64,000 bases of DNA from the NCBI RefSeq assembly GCF_036689865.1, contig NZ_JBAHUQ010000031.1, positions 16,956-80,955 of the forward strand, read 5' to 3'. A model generated the notes under the pieces. It had not been told where the DNA came from, made no database searches, and saw only the letters and a list, made by a program, of their open reading frames with translations. Shown here in pieces: positions 52,045 through 60,333 of the stretch. Position 1 is the stretch's first letter, and every line of letters begins with the position of its first letter. Source of the DNA: Magnetococcus sp. PR-3. GTDB taxonomy: Bacteria; Pseudomonadota; Magnetococcia; Magnetococcales; Magnetococcaceae. The position numbers and the translations under genes are program-made.

Positions 52045-52215
52045 TTACAGTTGGGGGCGCTTGGGACGGAAACGGGTGAAGGCAAGAAAACGGGCAAACA
52101 CAAATTTGAAGGCCAAACCGATCAAAGCAGAGATGCCGATTACTTTGAGGGCCTTGATCAAAAGACGCCGTCGCTCCGGATTAACCGGTTTTTGATGGGA
52201 TGAGTCAACAGGCAT
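52045..52215 (-). CDS. Small single-helix membrane protein (56 aa)
   Basis: A short frame on the minus strand encodes a 56-residue peptide: a polar head (MPVDSSHQKPVNPERRR), one transmembrane helix (LIKALKVIGISALIGLAFKF) and a basic tail (FTRFRPKRPQL). Its codon use and hydrophobic-basic design look like a real small membrane protein. It is convergent with the SPOR gene, six bases apart. There is no strong ribosome site, and the family is unknown. Confidence 0.45.
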   Translation of the reverse strand: MPVDSSHQKPVNPERRRLLIKALKVIGISALIGLAFKFVFARFLAFTRFRPKRPQL

Positions 52216-52318
52216 AAAGCGATTTTAATCCAGAGAGGTCAAGAAACCGAAATAGGGTAGCATCACGCCTGTAACATGCTGTGAAAGCGTGGGTAAGCAT
52301 TGGGTGAAATCGGGGCAG

Positions 52319-52355
52319 AAAAGAGGGCCTTCCTTATGCAAGGGAGGCCCTCTTT
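52319..52355 (-). terminator. Terminator downstream of the 52385 gene
   Basis: AAAGAGGGCC...AAGG with its complement forms a ~15-bp stem around TATGC, flanked by A and T stretches. It ends the minus-strand Mms6-like gene. Confidence 0.8.
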
Positions 52356-52384
52356 GTATCCATCTATGCTGGGCAGTCGGGGCT

Positions 52385-53101
52385 TTAAGCAGGATTGGGC
52401 TGCGCCTCTTCCTGGGCTGCTGAGGCTTCGGCTTCTTCAGGTCCGGTCTCCAGATCCGCCTCATCTTCGGCCTTATCGCGTTTCATATAGTTGTAGACGC
52501 CGATGCCCACCGCAGCCGTAACCACACCACCCAGAGCTATCGTACCCCAGACCCCAAGGCCTAGTCCTAAACCCAGCCCCCAGCCGCTGCCCGTCCAGAT
52601 GCTACCCCCTGTGGCCGCTTGGGTGGCCGCAGCCGCTCCGGTGGCCACCTTGGTGGTGGCAGCCGTCCCGGTGGTGGTGGCCGCCGGTTTGGTCATGGCC
52701 ACCGTTTGGGCTTTGGCCAAACCGGCCGCCTTGGGTGTGGCCGCTTTGGCCACCGCCTTGGGGGCGGTGGTAATCTTGGCCTCGCCCCCGGTTAGAGTGA
52801 CACCGTTGTTGGTGCCCTCCATCAAGGTGCCGTTGGCCTCAAAAGATTTCAACGTAGTGCTCTTGCCGCCAGCCATGGTGGTGGCGGTGCCCGCACCCTC
52901 AATCTCCACAATGGGATTGGCACCAGGGGGCAGCCCCTGAAACTCAGCACCGTTGAGCATGACCTTCCCCTTAAGAATAATCGGGTCGGTGGCATCCAGT
53001 GGCGTCAGCTTCACTTTGCCCGCCCCCAGATCCTGTACCGTAAACTGCTTACCAGTCAATTTGGAGAGTTGTCCCTGTCCAATTAGCTCAGTCGTTGGCA
53101 T
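52385..53101 (-). CDS. Mms6/MamD-like magnetosome membrane protein (238 aa)
   Basis: The ATG at 53101 has GGAGG at good spacing. Residues ~1-115 are beta-rich and MamD-like (GKQFTVQDLGAGKVKLTPLD, LTGGEAKITTAPK). An Ala/Thr/Lys linker follows. Then comes GGSIWTGSGWGLGLGLGLGV, almost the GGTIWTGKGLGLGLGLGLGA start of mature Mms6, with a transmembrane helix and a long acidic tail (KAEDEADLETGPEEAEASAA). This is an Mms6 paralogue with a longer acidic, potentially iron-binding end. A Fur-like site lies ~36-50 bp upstream. Confidence 0.8.
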   Translation of the reverse strand: MPTTELIGQGQLSKLTGKQFTVQDLGAGKVKLTPLDATDPIILKGKVMLNGAEFQGLPPGANPIVEIEGAGTATTMAGGKSTTLKSFEANGTLMEGTNNGVTLTGGEAKITTAPKAVAKAATPKAAGLAKAQTVAMTKPAATTTGTAATTKVATGAAAATQAATGGSIWTGSGWGLGLGLGLGVWGTIALGGVVTAAVGIGVYNYMKRDKAEDEADLETGPEEAEASAAQEEAQPNPA

Positions 53102-53136
53102 ATCAGTGGCCTCCCGCCCCGTGGTATGGCGATAAA

Positions 53137-53151
53137 TGGGAATGGTTATCG
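53137..53151 (-). promoter_or_regulatory. Fur-box-like site upstream of the Mms6-like gene at 52385-53101
   Basis: The plus strand reads TGGGAATGGTTATCG (5/7 and 5/7 to the 7-1-7 Fur consensus), 36 bp before the start codon. Confidence 0.4.
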
Positions 53152-53323
53152 TGCTCAATTATGCGAAATATCAACATCTTATAGACAATAACAGGGCTGA
53201 GGTCAGGATGCAACGCTGCAATTGTCTGTAAGGATTTCTTGCAAAAGATGCACCGATTGGCATGCAGCCCAGGGTGTAAATGTGTATGCTATAGATGTTG
53301 TCTCATCTGTAGTAGGGGGGGCC

Positions 53324-55183
53324 ATGTCCAGACTATTCAGATATCTTGGTGTTGATCGTACCACCACCATGGTGGAGCTGATCTGGCAGTTTCGCAAGCG
53401 GCTGGCGCTTATTCTGCTCATCTGTCTGCTGCTCTTCTATATCTCCATAGATCATTATCTTGTATTTCATATGTTTGTGGAGCTGTTTGCCGTTGGGGTG
53501 GCGGTGGGGCTGTTCATCATCGTGTTGCAGACCTACCCCTTTTCCGGCAACAGCTTCATGCTGTTTCTGGGGATTGGCTATTTCTGGGTGGGGGGGCTGG
53601 ATTTTGCCCATACACTGCTCTATAAAGGCATGCCCACAGCCCATGATCATGGCAACATGGCCACCCAGTTGTGGGTGGTAACCCGTTTGCTTGAAGCGGT
53701 GATACTGCTGGCCGCACCCTACTTCATCAGTAAAACCATCTTTTTAAAACGTACCTTCTTGCTGTTTGGAGGGCTGTCAGCCGCACTGTTCTTTGCCATC
53801 AGTCAGGGGCTGTTCCCCGATGCCTTTGTGGCGGGAGAGGGGCTGACCCTGTTCAAGGTGATGATGGAGTATCAGATCATCCTGATCCTGTTGCTGGCCA
53901 TTCTCCATCTGCATAGCAAACGACACTTGATGGATGCCCATATCCTGCACTTCACCATGCTGGCTATTCTGGCCACCATGATGGCGGAACTCGCCTTTAC
54001 CATCTATCAGGATCTCTATGGGGTGTTCAATCGGGTAGGGCACCTGTTTAAACTGGTTTCGTTCTGGCTGCTGTTTATCGCCATGATTGACACCATGTTA
54101 ACCCGCCCCTTTAAGTGTCTCTCCCGTGCCCATGGGAGTTTTGATGCCATCCCCATCGCTACCGTGCTGGTCAACCCCAAGGGACGGATTCTTAACGCCA
54201 ACCGGGTGGCCCATGACGAGCGCGGACGCCTGCGGGGCGAACTGGTAGGACGGGACAGCCATAAGGAGTTCCACCCCGCCCATCTGGAGCCAGATAACTG
54301 CCCCCTGTGCACCGCCCAACGCACCGTCACCGAACTGCTGGGCAAAGAGATAATGAATGGGGATCGGTGGATTGAGTATTCGGTCACGCCGCTGGTTAGT
54401 TCCAGCTATGGTGAAACCACCATTCTGGTCTGCAACAACATCACCGAGCAGAAGCGCCTGCAGGAGTCCCTGCAACAGTCCAACGAGGCGCTGGATCACT
54501 ACGCCAAGACCATCGCCAAGCAGCTGCAGGAGCCCGTAGAGGCGATGCACAAGCATTCCAAAATCCTTACAGAACATCTGCAGCAGCGTCAGGATTGGGC
54601 GGATCAGGAGCATCTGCATGCCATGTTGGACAACATTTCTGAGCAGCGGGAGTTATTGAGAGACTTGCTGGTGTTCAGTCAGGTGGGGCAGAAGCGCTGC
54701 CAAAAGCGCCATGTGAACTGCAATATCATCATCAAAGAGGTGATGCAGGTGTTGACCAAGAACCTTGCCGAACATAAGGCGGTGTTAGACATCGGCCCCC
54801 TGCCCATGGTATGGGCCGATCCTGAAGAGGTACACCATCTGTTCTACCATCTCATCGAAAGCACCCTAGCAGCGATGGAGGGGTATGCACCGGAGTTTCG
54901 TCTCTCTGCCACCATTGAGATGGAAGAGCCCCAACGCATCTGCCGTTTCCTCTTTCATGAGCGCCACAGCGAGTGGGATAAAGGGTGTCAGAAACGTCTT
55001 CTGGAGCTGTTTTTAGCCTTGCAGAGGGATGAACCTGGCAGCGGTGTAGGGGTGGGGTTGGCGCTTTGCAAACGCATTGTGGAACAGCAGGGGGGGAAGA
55101 TTGTCACCAGCTCTGATCTGGAACATGGGGTGACCGTCGCCTTCACCCTGCCCATCAAGGAGGGAGGGATGATGGAGGCGTAA
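53324..55183 (+). CDS. MASE3-PAS histidine-kinase-like protein with degenerate kinase core (619 aa)
   Basis: Seven or eight N-terminal helices (~25-260) form a MASE3-type sensor (IGYFWVGGLDFAHTLLYKGM). A PAS domain (~275-375, with a CPLC pair) follows, then a HisKA-like helix pair and an HATPase-like end. At the phosphoacceptor site the SHDLQEP-type motif reads AKQLQEP, so the His is missing. The N-box Asn also seems lost (FYHLIESTLAAM). The G2 box is kept (GSGVGVGLALCKRIVEQQGG). It may be a sensory pseudokinase that works by protein contact. It is convergent with mamZ, four bases apart. Start chosen at the ATG after the GGGGGG stretch. Confidence 0.75.
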   Translation: MSRLFRYLGVDRTTTMVELIWQFRKRLALILLICLLLFYISIDHYLVFHMFVELFAVGVAVGLFIIVLQTYPFSGNSFMLFLGIGYFWVGGLDFAHTLLYKGMPTAHDHGNMATQLWVVTRLLEAVILLAAPYFISKTIFLKRTFLLFGGLSAALFFAISQGLFPDAFVAGEGLTLFKVMMEYQIILILLLAILHLHSKRHLMDAHILHFTMLAILATMMAELAFTIYQDLYGVFNRVGHLFKLVSFWLLFIAMIDTMLTRPFKCLSRAHGSFDAIPIATVLVNPKGRILNANRVAHDERGRLRGELVGRDSHKEFHPAHLEPDNCPLCTAQRTVTELLGKEIMNGDRWIEYSVTPLVSSSYGETTILVCNNITEQKRLQESLQQSNEALDHYAKTIAKQLQEPVEAMHKHSKILTEHLQQRQDWADQEHLHAMLDNISEQRELLRDLLVFSQVGQKRCQKRHVNCNIIIKEVMQVLTKNLAEHKAVLDIGPLPMVWADPEEVHHLFYHLIESTLAAMEGYAPEFRLSATIEMEEPQRICRFLFHERHSEWDKGCQKRLLELFLALQRDEPGSGVGVGLALCKRIVEQQGGKIVTSSDLEHGVTVAFTLPIKEGGMMEA

Positions 55184-55187
55184 CAGA

Positions 55188-57116
55188 TCAGGAGGGCAAC
55201 ACCTTATGACGTGTACGTTGCAGGTCTGAGGTGCCTTGGCGACGTTGCCACGCCTGATGCAGACGATACCCCAGCAGCACCGCCACCAGGGAGGCGTAGG
55301 CATAGGCCTCGCCATTCTCATGGGTGGCGGCAAAGATAAAGTGCAGTGCCACCAAAATATTCACCGCATAGGTCAGCTTGTGCAGCTTCTTCCACTGCTT
55401 GCCTCCCATCTTGCGGATGATCTGGTTGTGGGATGTGGCCGACAGTAGCACCATCATCAAAAAGGCCACCACGCCCAGCAGTACAAAGGAGCGTTTGGCC
55501 ACATCATCCAGAATTTCATGCCAGTTAAATACCCACTCTAGCCATACATAAGTCAATACATGCAGTAGGGCGTAGAAAAAGGCATAGAGACCGATCATGC
55601 GTGAATACTGGGCCAGTTTTTTCACCCCCGTGATCTCATAGATGGGGCGTATGGCCAGGGAGAAGAGCAGAAAGTTAAAGGCCCAATCCCCCAAATAGCG
55701 GTTGATGAACCCCACCGGCATCTGTCCCACCGAGTTACCCGGCACATAGCCACTCATCAGCACCCGCCCCACCAGCCAGATCAGTGGCAGCAGGGAGGCC
55801 ATAAAGATCATCGGTTTCAGATCAAGTTGGCGCTTACGTTTTTTGGTCTGTATCTCATGCTCAGCACTCTCATCGAAGCCATTGCGGATCAACCACACCG
55901 CATAGAGCATGAACAGCAGGTTGCCGGTGCCCATGAGCACAAAGGGAGAGCTTGGTCCCACCGCGTCAAAATAGTAACCACCACTCTGCACCAGCAGCAC
56001 CAGTCCGATACCACCAGTGAGAAAAAACAGCCCCTGCAGCGGTCCCAGAATATCCTTGGGGGCCAGATCGTTGGCCAGTACCTTGGGGGCGATGAGTGCC
56101 CCCCCACTACCCATGCCGATGATGACCAGGGGGAGCAGTACAATCCACTGGAAGGGGTTGACGACCAAGGCCAACATGACAAAGCCCAGCCCTGACAGCG
56201 CCAGAGCTGCACCCAGTGCTGCAACCCGGCTGTGACGTTCCATAAAGCGGACCCATACTGGAATGGAGAGCAGGGTAGAGATCCCCACCACCCCCATCAA
56301 GGCAGCGGCATGGGCGGTGGCATAGAGGCGCGTCTCCCCCACCACATCAGCCATGGAATTGAGCCACAGGGAGAGAAACAGGCTCACCACAATCATGTCC
56401 GCACGGGTGTAGAAGGAGGCAGCAAAGCAGAGCTGCATGCGCGAATCCCCTGTCACCAGCTCCCAGATGCGGTCATAGGGGCGCTCTTTCAACTCGGTGC
56501 CCGGCCCGCTGCTGCGTCGTAGATTGTAGCGGGTCAGGAGCGCTCCGGTCAGACCGATCAAAACTGGCAGCCCCAGCACCACATTGACGGTGCCGGTGTC
56601 ATGGGGCATCTGCATAATGATGCTGTAGAGAATGGTGGAGCCCAGCACCATCATCATGATCACCCCCAGCATTAGCTTAGGTTTGTGATCATGTACCGAG
56701 ACATCTCCCATCCAGGTGGTGGTCTCCAGCTGCACGGTGTTGGTGCCGATGGATATCAGGGTGCGCATGAGATAGTAAAAGGCCAATCCCCCCACCCCCA
56801 TGGCCAGTTGCAGACGGCCACTCCAGGGGGCCAGCAGAGAGCCGACCAAAATGAATAAAAACCCAAAAAAGATCAGCTGTGCCCGGCCACTACGGCCATA
56901 GCGGAAACCGGTATAGGCGACGATAAACAGGCTGATCATCTCGGTGACCACCGTCAGGTGGGCGTTGATGGTGCCCGCTTTTTCAAAGGGGATCTTTAGT
57001 ACCTCATCCAGAAACAGAGGCTGCATACCCACCGCCAGAGCGATGGCCAGGGTGCTCATCACCGACAGCAGATAGAGGGTGTGTTCAGTACGGAAACGAT
57101 GGGGGAGGGAGATCAT
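55188..57116 (-). CDS. mamZ: MamZ, MFS and ferric-reductase-like fusion
   Basis: MamZ joins an MFS domain (residues ~1-420, ~12 helices, related to MamH) to a YedZ/ferric-reductase-like haem-binding membrane domain (~440-625). The latter has His-rich helices: YALLHVLTYVWLEW, WKKLHKLTYAVNILVALHFI. It is thought to move iron and adjust its redox state for magnetite, acting with MamX and MamH. Length matches known MamZ (~650). GAGGAG precedes the ATG and mamX ends 3 bp upstream, so the order mamX-mamZ is conserved. Confidence 0.94.
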   Translation of the reverse strand: MISLPHRFRTEHTLYLLSVMSTLAIALAVGMQPLFLDEVLKIPFEKAGTINAHLTVVTEMISLFIVAYTGFRYGRSGRAQLIFFGFLFILVGSLLAPWSGRLQLAMGVGGLAFYYLMRTLISIGTNTVQLETTTWMGDVSVHDHKPKLMLGVIMMMVLGSTILYSIIMQMPHDTGTVNVVLGLPVLIGLTGALLTRYNLRRSSGPGTELKERPYDRIWELVTGDSRMQLCFAASFYTRADMIVVSLFLSLWLNSMADVVGETRLYATAHAAALMGVVGISTLLSIPVWVRFMERHSRVAALGAALALSGLGFVMLALVVNPFQWIVLLPLVIIGMGSGGALIAPKVLANDLAPKDILGPLQGLFFLTGGIGLVLLVQSGGYYFDAVGPSSPFVLMGTGNLLFMLYAVWLIRNGFDESAEHEIQTKKRKRQLDLKPMIFMASLLPLIWLVGRVLMSGYVPGNSVGQMPVGFINRYLGDWAFNFLLFSLAIRPIYEITGVKKLAQYSRMIGLYAFFYALLHVLTYVWLEWVFNWHEILDDVAKRSFVLLGVVAFLMMVLLSATSHNQIIRKMGGKQWKKLHKLTYAVNILVALHFIFAATHENGEAYAYASLVAVLLGYRLHQAWQRRQGTSDLQRTRHKVLPS

Positions 57117-57119
57117 GGG

Positions 57120-58163
57120 CTACTCCTCATCCATTTCTTCACCGTCGGCCCAGATCCAGGCACCCACCAGGTGGTTGTTACGAATCATACAGAACTCACC
57201 GTTCACAGAGAGGGTTCCGGCATAGCGTAGACTGCCAGGGGCGACCCCCATCTCTTTATAGGCTGTACCTTTCACAAAGGTGCCGGGCATGGGCATGCAC
57301 CCCTCCTCACGCAGAAACCAGCTGGGGGCTACATTGATCCACTGGGGGGTGTTGATGTTGTCATGCACCAGAATATGCAGATTCTCCCGCCCTGAACGTG
57401 GGGTCTTGTCCACCACCCGCAGCACTTTGCCCTGAAAACGCAGTGGCCTGAAACGCTCGTGCCACTCGGGATCCATAAAAGCAGTATCCGTAGATTGGGG
57501 CAGGGGGGGCAGGGGGCCGTTCCAGGCGACAGTTAGCGCTTGTGCTCCCCCTGGATTGGGCTTGGCCATCTTACCTGCTGCCCCGTTGGCCGGGGTTAAG
57601 ATATGGCAACTGGTGCAGACCCGTTTGCTGCGCCCATCGTTGTGGGTGGCCGGTGCAGGCTGGCCCTGGCGGATGGGCGGGGTGGCCTGTTTGCGGCCCT
57701 GCTGCAGCATCTGTAGCTGGCTGGGCTCCAGAACCGCATGGCAACTGGAGCAGACCCGTTTATCACGGCCACCCTTATGGTTGGCTGGGGCCGGTTCACC
57801 ACGGGCGATGGGGGGAACCCCGTTCTGGGCTGATGTTCCAGCCGTTTTGGCAAACTGGTGGCAGCTTGAGCAGACCCGTTTGTCGCGGCCATCATTATGG
57901 GTGGCTGGGGCTGGCGCGCCACGGGCGATGGGGGGCGTGCCCCCGCCTGCCAACTTACCACCCTTTTTCTTGATGATCTCATGACAGCTGGAACAGACCA
58001 TCTTCTCCCGTCCATCCCGGTGGGGAGCGGGCATGCCTGCGGCAACCGGCGGGGCCTGATCATAGGCGTGATCTTCCCACGGATCATCCCGCACCACGGA
58101 GAGCAGGAAAAAAGCCAAGCTGAAGACAATCGCTACAGCCATGATCCATTCAGCAACTTTCAT
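57120..58163 (-). CDS. mamX: MamX, multi-haem magnetochrome protein with four CxxCH motifs
   Basis: A 347-residue membrane-anchored c-type cytochrome (helix ~4-23). Four magnetochrome units contain CSSCH or CTSCH (C57, C98, C138, C183). They repeat every ~41-45 residues with PPIARGxPAPATHNDGRDKR in front. The C-terminal domain (~230-340; NVAPSWFLREEGC) resembles MamS. Magnetospirillum MamX is described with two CxxCH motifs, so this version is expanded. mamZ follows 3 bp later. In Magnetospirillum, loss of mamX gives flake-like haematite instead of magnetite, which points to redox control. Confidence 0.92.
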   Translation of the reverse strand: MKVAEWIMAVAIVFSLAFFLLSVVRDDPWEDHAYDQAPPVAAGMPAPHRDGREKMVCSSCHEIIKKKGGKLAGGGTPPIARGAPAPATHNDGRDKRVCSSCHQFAKTAGTSAQNGVPPIARGEPAPANHKGGRDKRVCSSCHAVLEPSQLQMLQQGRKQATPPIRQGQPAPATHNDGRSKRVCTSCHILTPANGAAGKMAKPNPGGAQALTVAWNGPLPPLPQSTDTAFMDPEWHERFRPLRFQGKVLRVVDKTPRSGRENLHILVHDNINTPQWINVAPSWFLREEGCMPMPGTFVKGTAYKEMGVAPGSLRYAGTLSVNGEFCMIRNNHLVGAWIWADGEEMDEE

Positions 58164-58342
58164 ACGTAAAACAGATCCGTGGTTAACCAGAGGTCGGCAT
58201 GTAATTGAGGATAGGCCCTAGAGTTGGGGCTGTACCCCAAATCAACGCTTAAGAATACGCTACTCTGAGAGGGATAAAAAGCATTGGTTCCCAATCGAGG
58301 ATAAAAAGGGCAAAAGGATGGACATTTGGCTTGCCCACTAAA

Positions 58343-58374
58343 AAAGGGCCATGCATAAGTATGGCCCTTTTAAA
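58343..58374 (-). terminator. Terminator after the MamD-like gene
   Basis: AAAGGGCCAT / ATGGCCCTTT, a 10-bp stem with loop GCATAAGT, flanked by A5 and T4. Confidence 0.8.
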
Positions 58375-58393
58375 ACCTAGTAAACAGAGCTGG

Positions 58394-59476
58394 TTAAGCT
58401 GGGGCTGCTGCTTCAGCAGCTTCGGGCTCCTCAGGGGCGTCCTCCACCACTTCGGCCTCAGCCGCGACAGGCTCTTCGGCTGCCACGGCCTCAACAACCT
58501 CGGCCTCTTCAGCCACGGCACCTTCATCGGCGGCCAGTTCACCTTCCAGCGCAGCCTCAGCCGCCTCGGCTTCCGCTTGCTTCTCTTTATACTTTTTGTA
58601 GGCCAGCCAGCTGCCGTAGCCGGACCCCACCAGCGCTGCACCCAACAAAACCGGACCTGCAGCACCCAGCCCCAGACCCAGACCCAGACTCATGCCGCCA
58701 CCGTTCCAGATGGTGCCGGAAACCGCCGTGCCGGTTGCTGCCGTGGCCGTTGCGGGATCAAGGGGGGCCTGCATGGCCACAGTCTGCATCTTGGGCATGG
58801 TCATTTCAGGAGCAGGAGGAACCTGATCGGTACCCGCCACGGTAACAGATGCCGCTTCGCCGCTGGGCTTAAACAGCAGCCAGTTGCCTGCGGTGTTGCC
58901 GGTGGCCATGGGGGCCTTGGTAATGGTGTAGCTCTTGCCGCTCATGCCGCCCAAGTCCATGGCATTGGCATCCTGAATTTTCAGACCAACCGATGTCTGA
59001 CTGCCAGCAGGGTTGAAATAGATCATGCCGTTGTTGGCGTTGACCATGTTGGGCGCTGGTACAATGGTGACCTTTTTGCCGATATATTTGGAGACCTGCA
59101 TCGCTTGACGCTTGCCCTCCACCTGAACCAGGGTGGCCGGATCGGTCATCTGGGTGGCACTGACGGCTGTGGCGTTTTTAACCGGTGTCATCACCAGAAA
59201 TTTGCTGGTCTTACCTGCCACCAGAGTGGGGGAGGGGTCGATAAAAACATTTTTACCGGCCAGATTGTTGGCCGCGGCCATCTGACGAGCCCCTTCGATC
59301 TTCAAGGTGATGGGGGCGGAGGTGCCGGTGTTGACCGGGGTTAGAGTGATCCACTTGGTCACCCCCATAGCACCGGTGCTACTGGGTACAACGGTGTAGG
59401 TGTTGCCAGCCATTGTGGCCACCTTGGCCATCTGCTTAGCCCCTTCGATTTTCAACATCGTCGGCTCGGTGATCAT
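58394..59476 (-). CDS. MamD-like repeat protein with Mms6-type core and acidic tail (360 aa)
   Basis: AAGGA lies before the ATG at 59476. Four MamD-type repeats begin near K9, K59, Q118 and K166 (KIEGAKQ, KIEGARQ, QVEGKRQ, KIQDANA). A linker follows, then SGTIWNGGGMSLGLGLGLGA, a transmembrane helix and a ~75-residue tail almost wholly Glu and Ala. The combination of MamD repeats, Mms6 core and a long Glu-rich end suggests a crystal-binding protein with strong iron-binding potential. A paralogue at 1563-2486 lacks the acidic tail. Confidence 0.8.
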   Translation of the reverse strand: MITEPTMLKIEGAKQMAKVATMAGNTYTVVPSSTGAMGVTKWITLTPVNTGTSAPITLKIEGARQMAAANNLAGKNVFIDPSPTLVAGKTSKFLVMTPVKNATAVSATQMTDPATLVQVEGKRQAMQVSKYIGKKVTIVPAPNMVNANNGMIYFNPAGSQTSVGLKIQDANAMDLGGMSGKSYTITKAPMATGNTAGNWLLFKPSGEAASVTVAGTDQVPPAPEMTMPKMQTVAMQAPLDPATATAATGTAVSGTIWNGGGMSLGLGLGLGAAGPVLLGAALVGSGYGSWLAYKKYKEKQAEAEAAEAALEGELAADEGAVAEEAEVVEAVAAEEPVAAEAEVVEDAPEEPEAAEAAAPA

Positions 59477-59901
59477 GCCCAAATCCTTATTATATTGATC
59501 TGTTTAAGCGATGGTTGCGCTGCGTGCAGAAGGTTGTTGTTCTTCTTGATCGCGATCGCAGGCCGTGGATTCTTAATACTACCAACCGTTAAAAGGCTGT
59601 ATGGATCCATTGATCATCTGGCACACTATACACGTTTGTATGCCGGGTTGAACATTTTTTTTTGCAGGGATGTTTTGGATAGGCGCTTGATACTATTGAG
59701 ACTGTTTCTCATTTTTTTTTACGCATTAACCGCATCCGTATGTGATGCGACGTTTGATTTTTAGGTGTAACCCTGTGTATCGTGTTTACACCATTGCGTA
59801 TATCACGTCATGGTTGTGGGTATCTTTTTAGAAGTTTAATGCAGGGTTTCATGCTCAGCGGCACAGGGTGGATTGGGCATTCATGTTTAGGGGAGTTTAC
59901 C
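59477..59901. promoter_or_regulatory. Divergent promoter region with Fur-like site
   Basis: 425 bp between divergent small magnetosome genes. TGAGACTGTTTCTCA at 59697-59711 is a perfect TGAGA/TCTCA inverted repeat resembling a Fur box. The region is AT-rich around 59640-59760. A hydrophobic 89-codon frame (59495-59764) has no ribosome site and is rejected. Confidence 0.4.
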
Positions 59902-60219
59902 ATGCCAGTTAATGAGATGATGGCCAAGCTGCAAGCCGGGGAAACCTTTATAGCACCAGCACCGGGTACCGTGGAGTTTGTTGCCGCCCCCCAGGCGGCT
60001 CCTGTGGCCAAAGTTGCCGCAGCCAAAGGAGCCGGGGCCGCCATGGTGCCTGCCGCAGCTACCACCACGGCGGCTGGTGCGCAATCCATGCCGGTGGCGC
60101 TGCTGTCTGGCAAAGTGTTGGGCTTCTCCTTGGGGGCGGTCAATCCCTGGTTGCTGTTGGGCGTTGGCGCGCTGGGTGGCTACTATTACTGCAAAAAAAA
60201 GCGTTTCTCCTTTTTCTGA
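59902..60219 (+). CDS. Small Mms-type magnetosome membrane protein (105 aa)
   Basis: GGGGAG precedes the ATG at 59902. The N-terminus holds GETFIAPAPGTVEFVAAPQA, a relaxed version of the LTGPG module in the 13765 and 16300 products. An Ala/Thr-rich linker follows. Next is a hydrophobic segment (FSLGAVNPWLLLGVGALGGY) and a basic aromatic end (KKKRFSFF), close to KRFWSF of the 16300 product. The two are probably paralogues. Function unknown; a magnetosome membrane location is inferred. Confidence 0.65.
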   Translation: MPVNEMMAKLQAGETFIAPAPGTVEFVAAPQAAPVAKVAAAKGAGAAMVPAAATTTAAGAQSMPVALLSGKVLGFSLGAVNPWLLLGVGALGGYYYCKKKRFSFF

Positions 60220-60333
60220 GTAGAGCCTAGGGCGTTGTGGGGCTGGTTGAGCGCTTGCACTGTTGGTGTAGCTGTTGGTCCTTAACATGCATGCCTCGTG
60301 GGTGGCGAACGATTATCCACCAGGAGAAGTACC

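Noticed and set aside
59495..59764. Hydrophobic 89-codon frame
   Set aside because: No ribosome site, AT-rich promoter-like DNA, and it overlaps a Fur-like inverted repeat.
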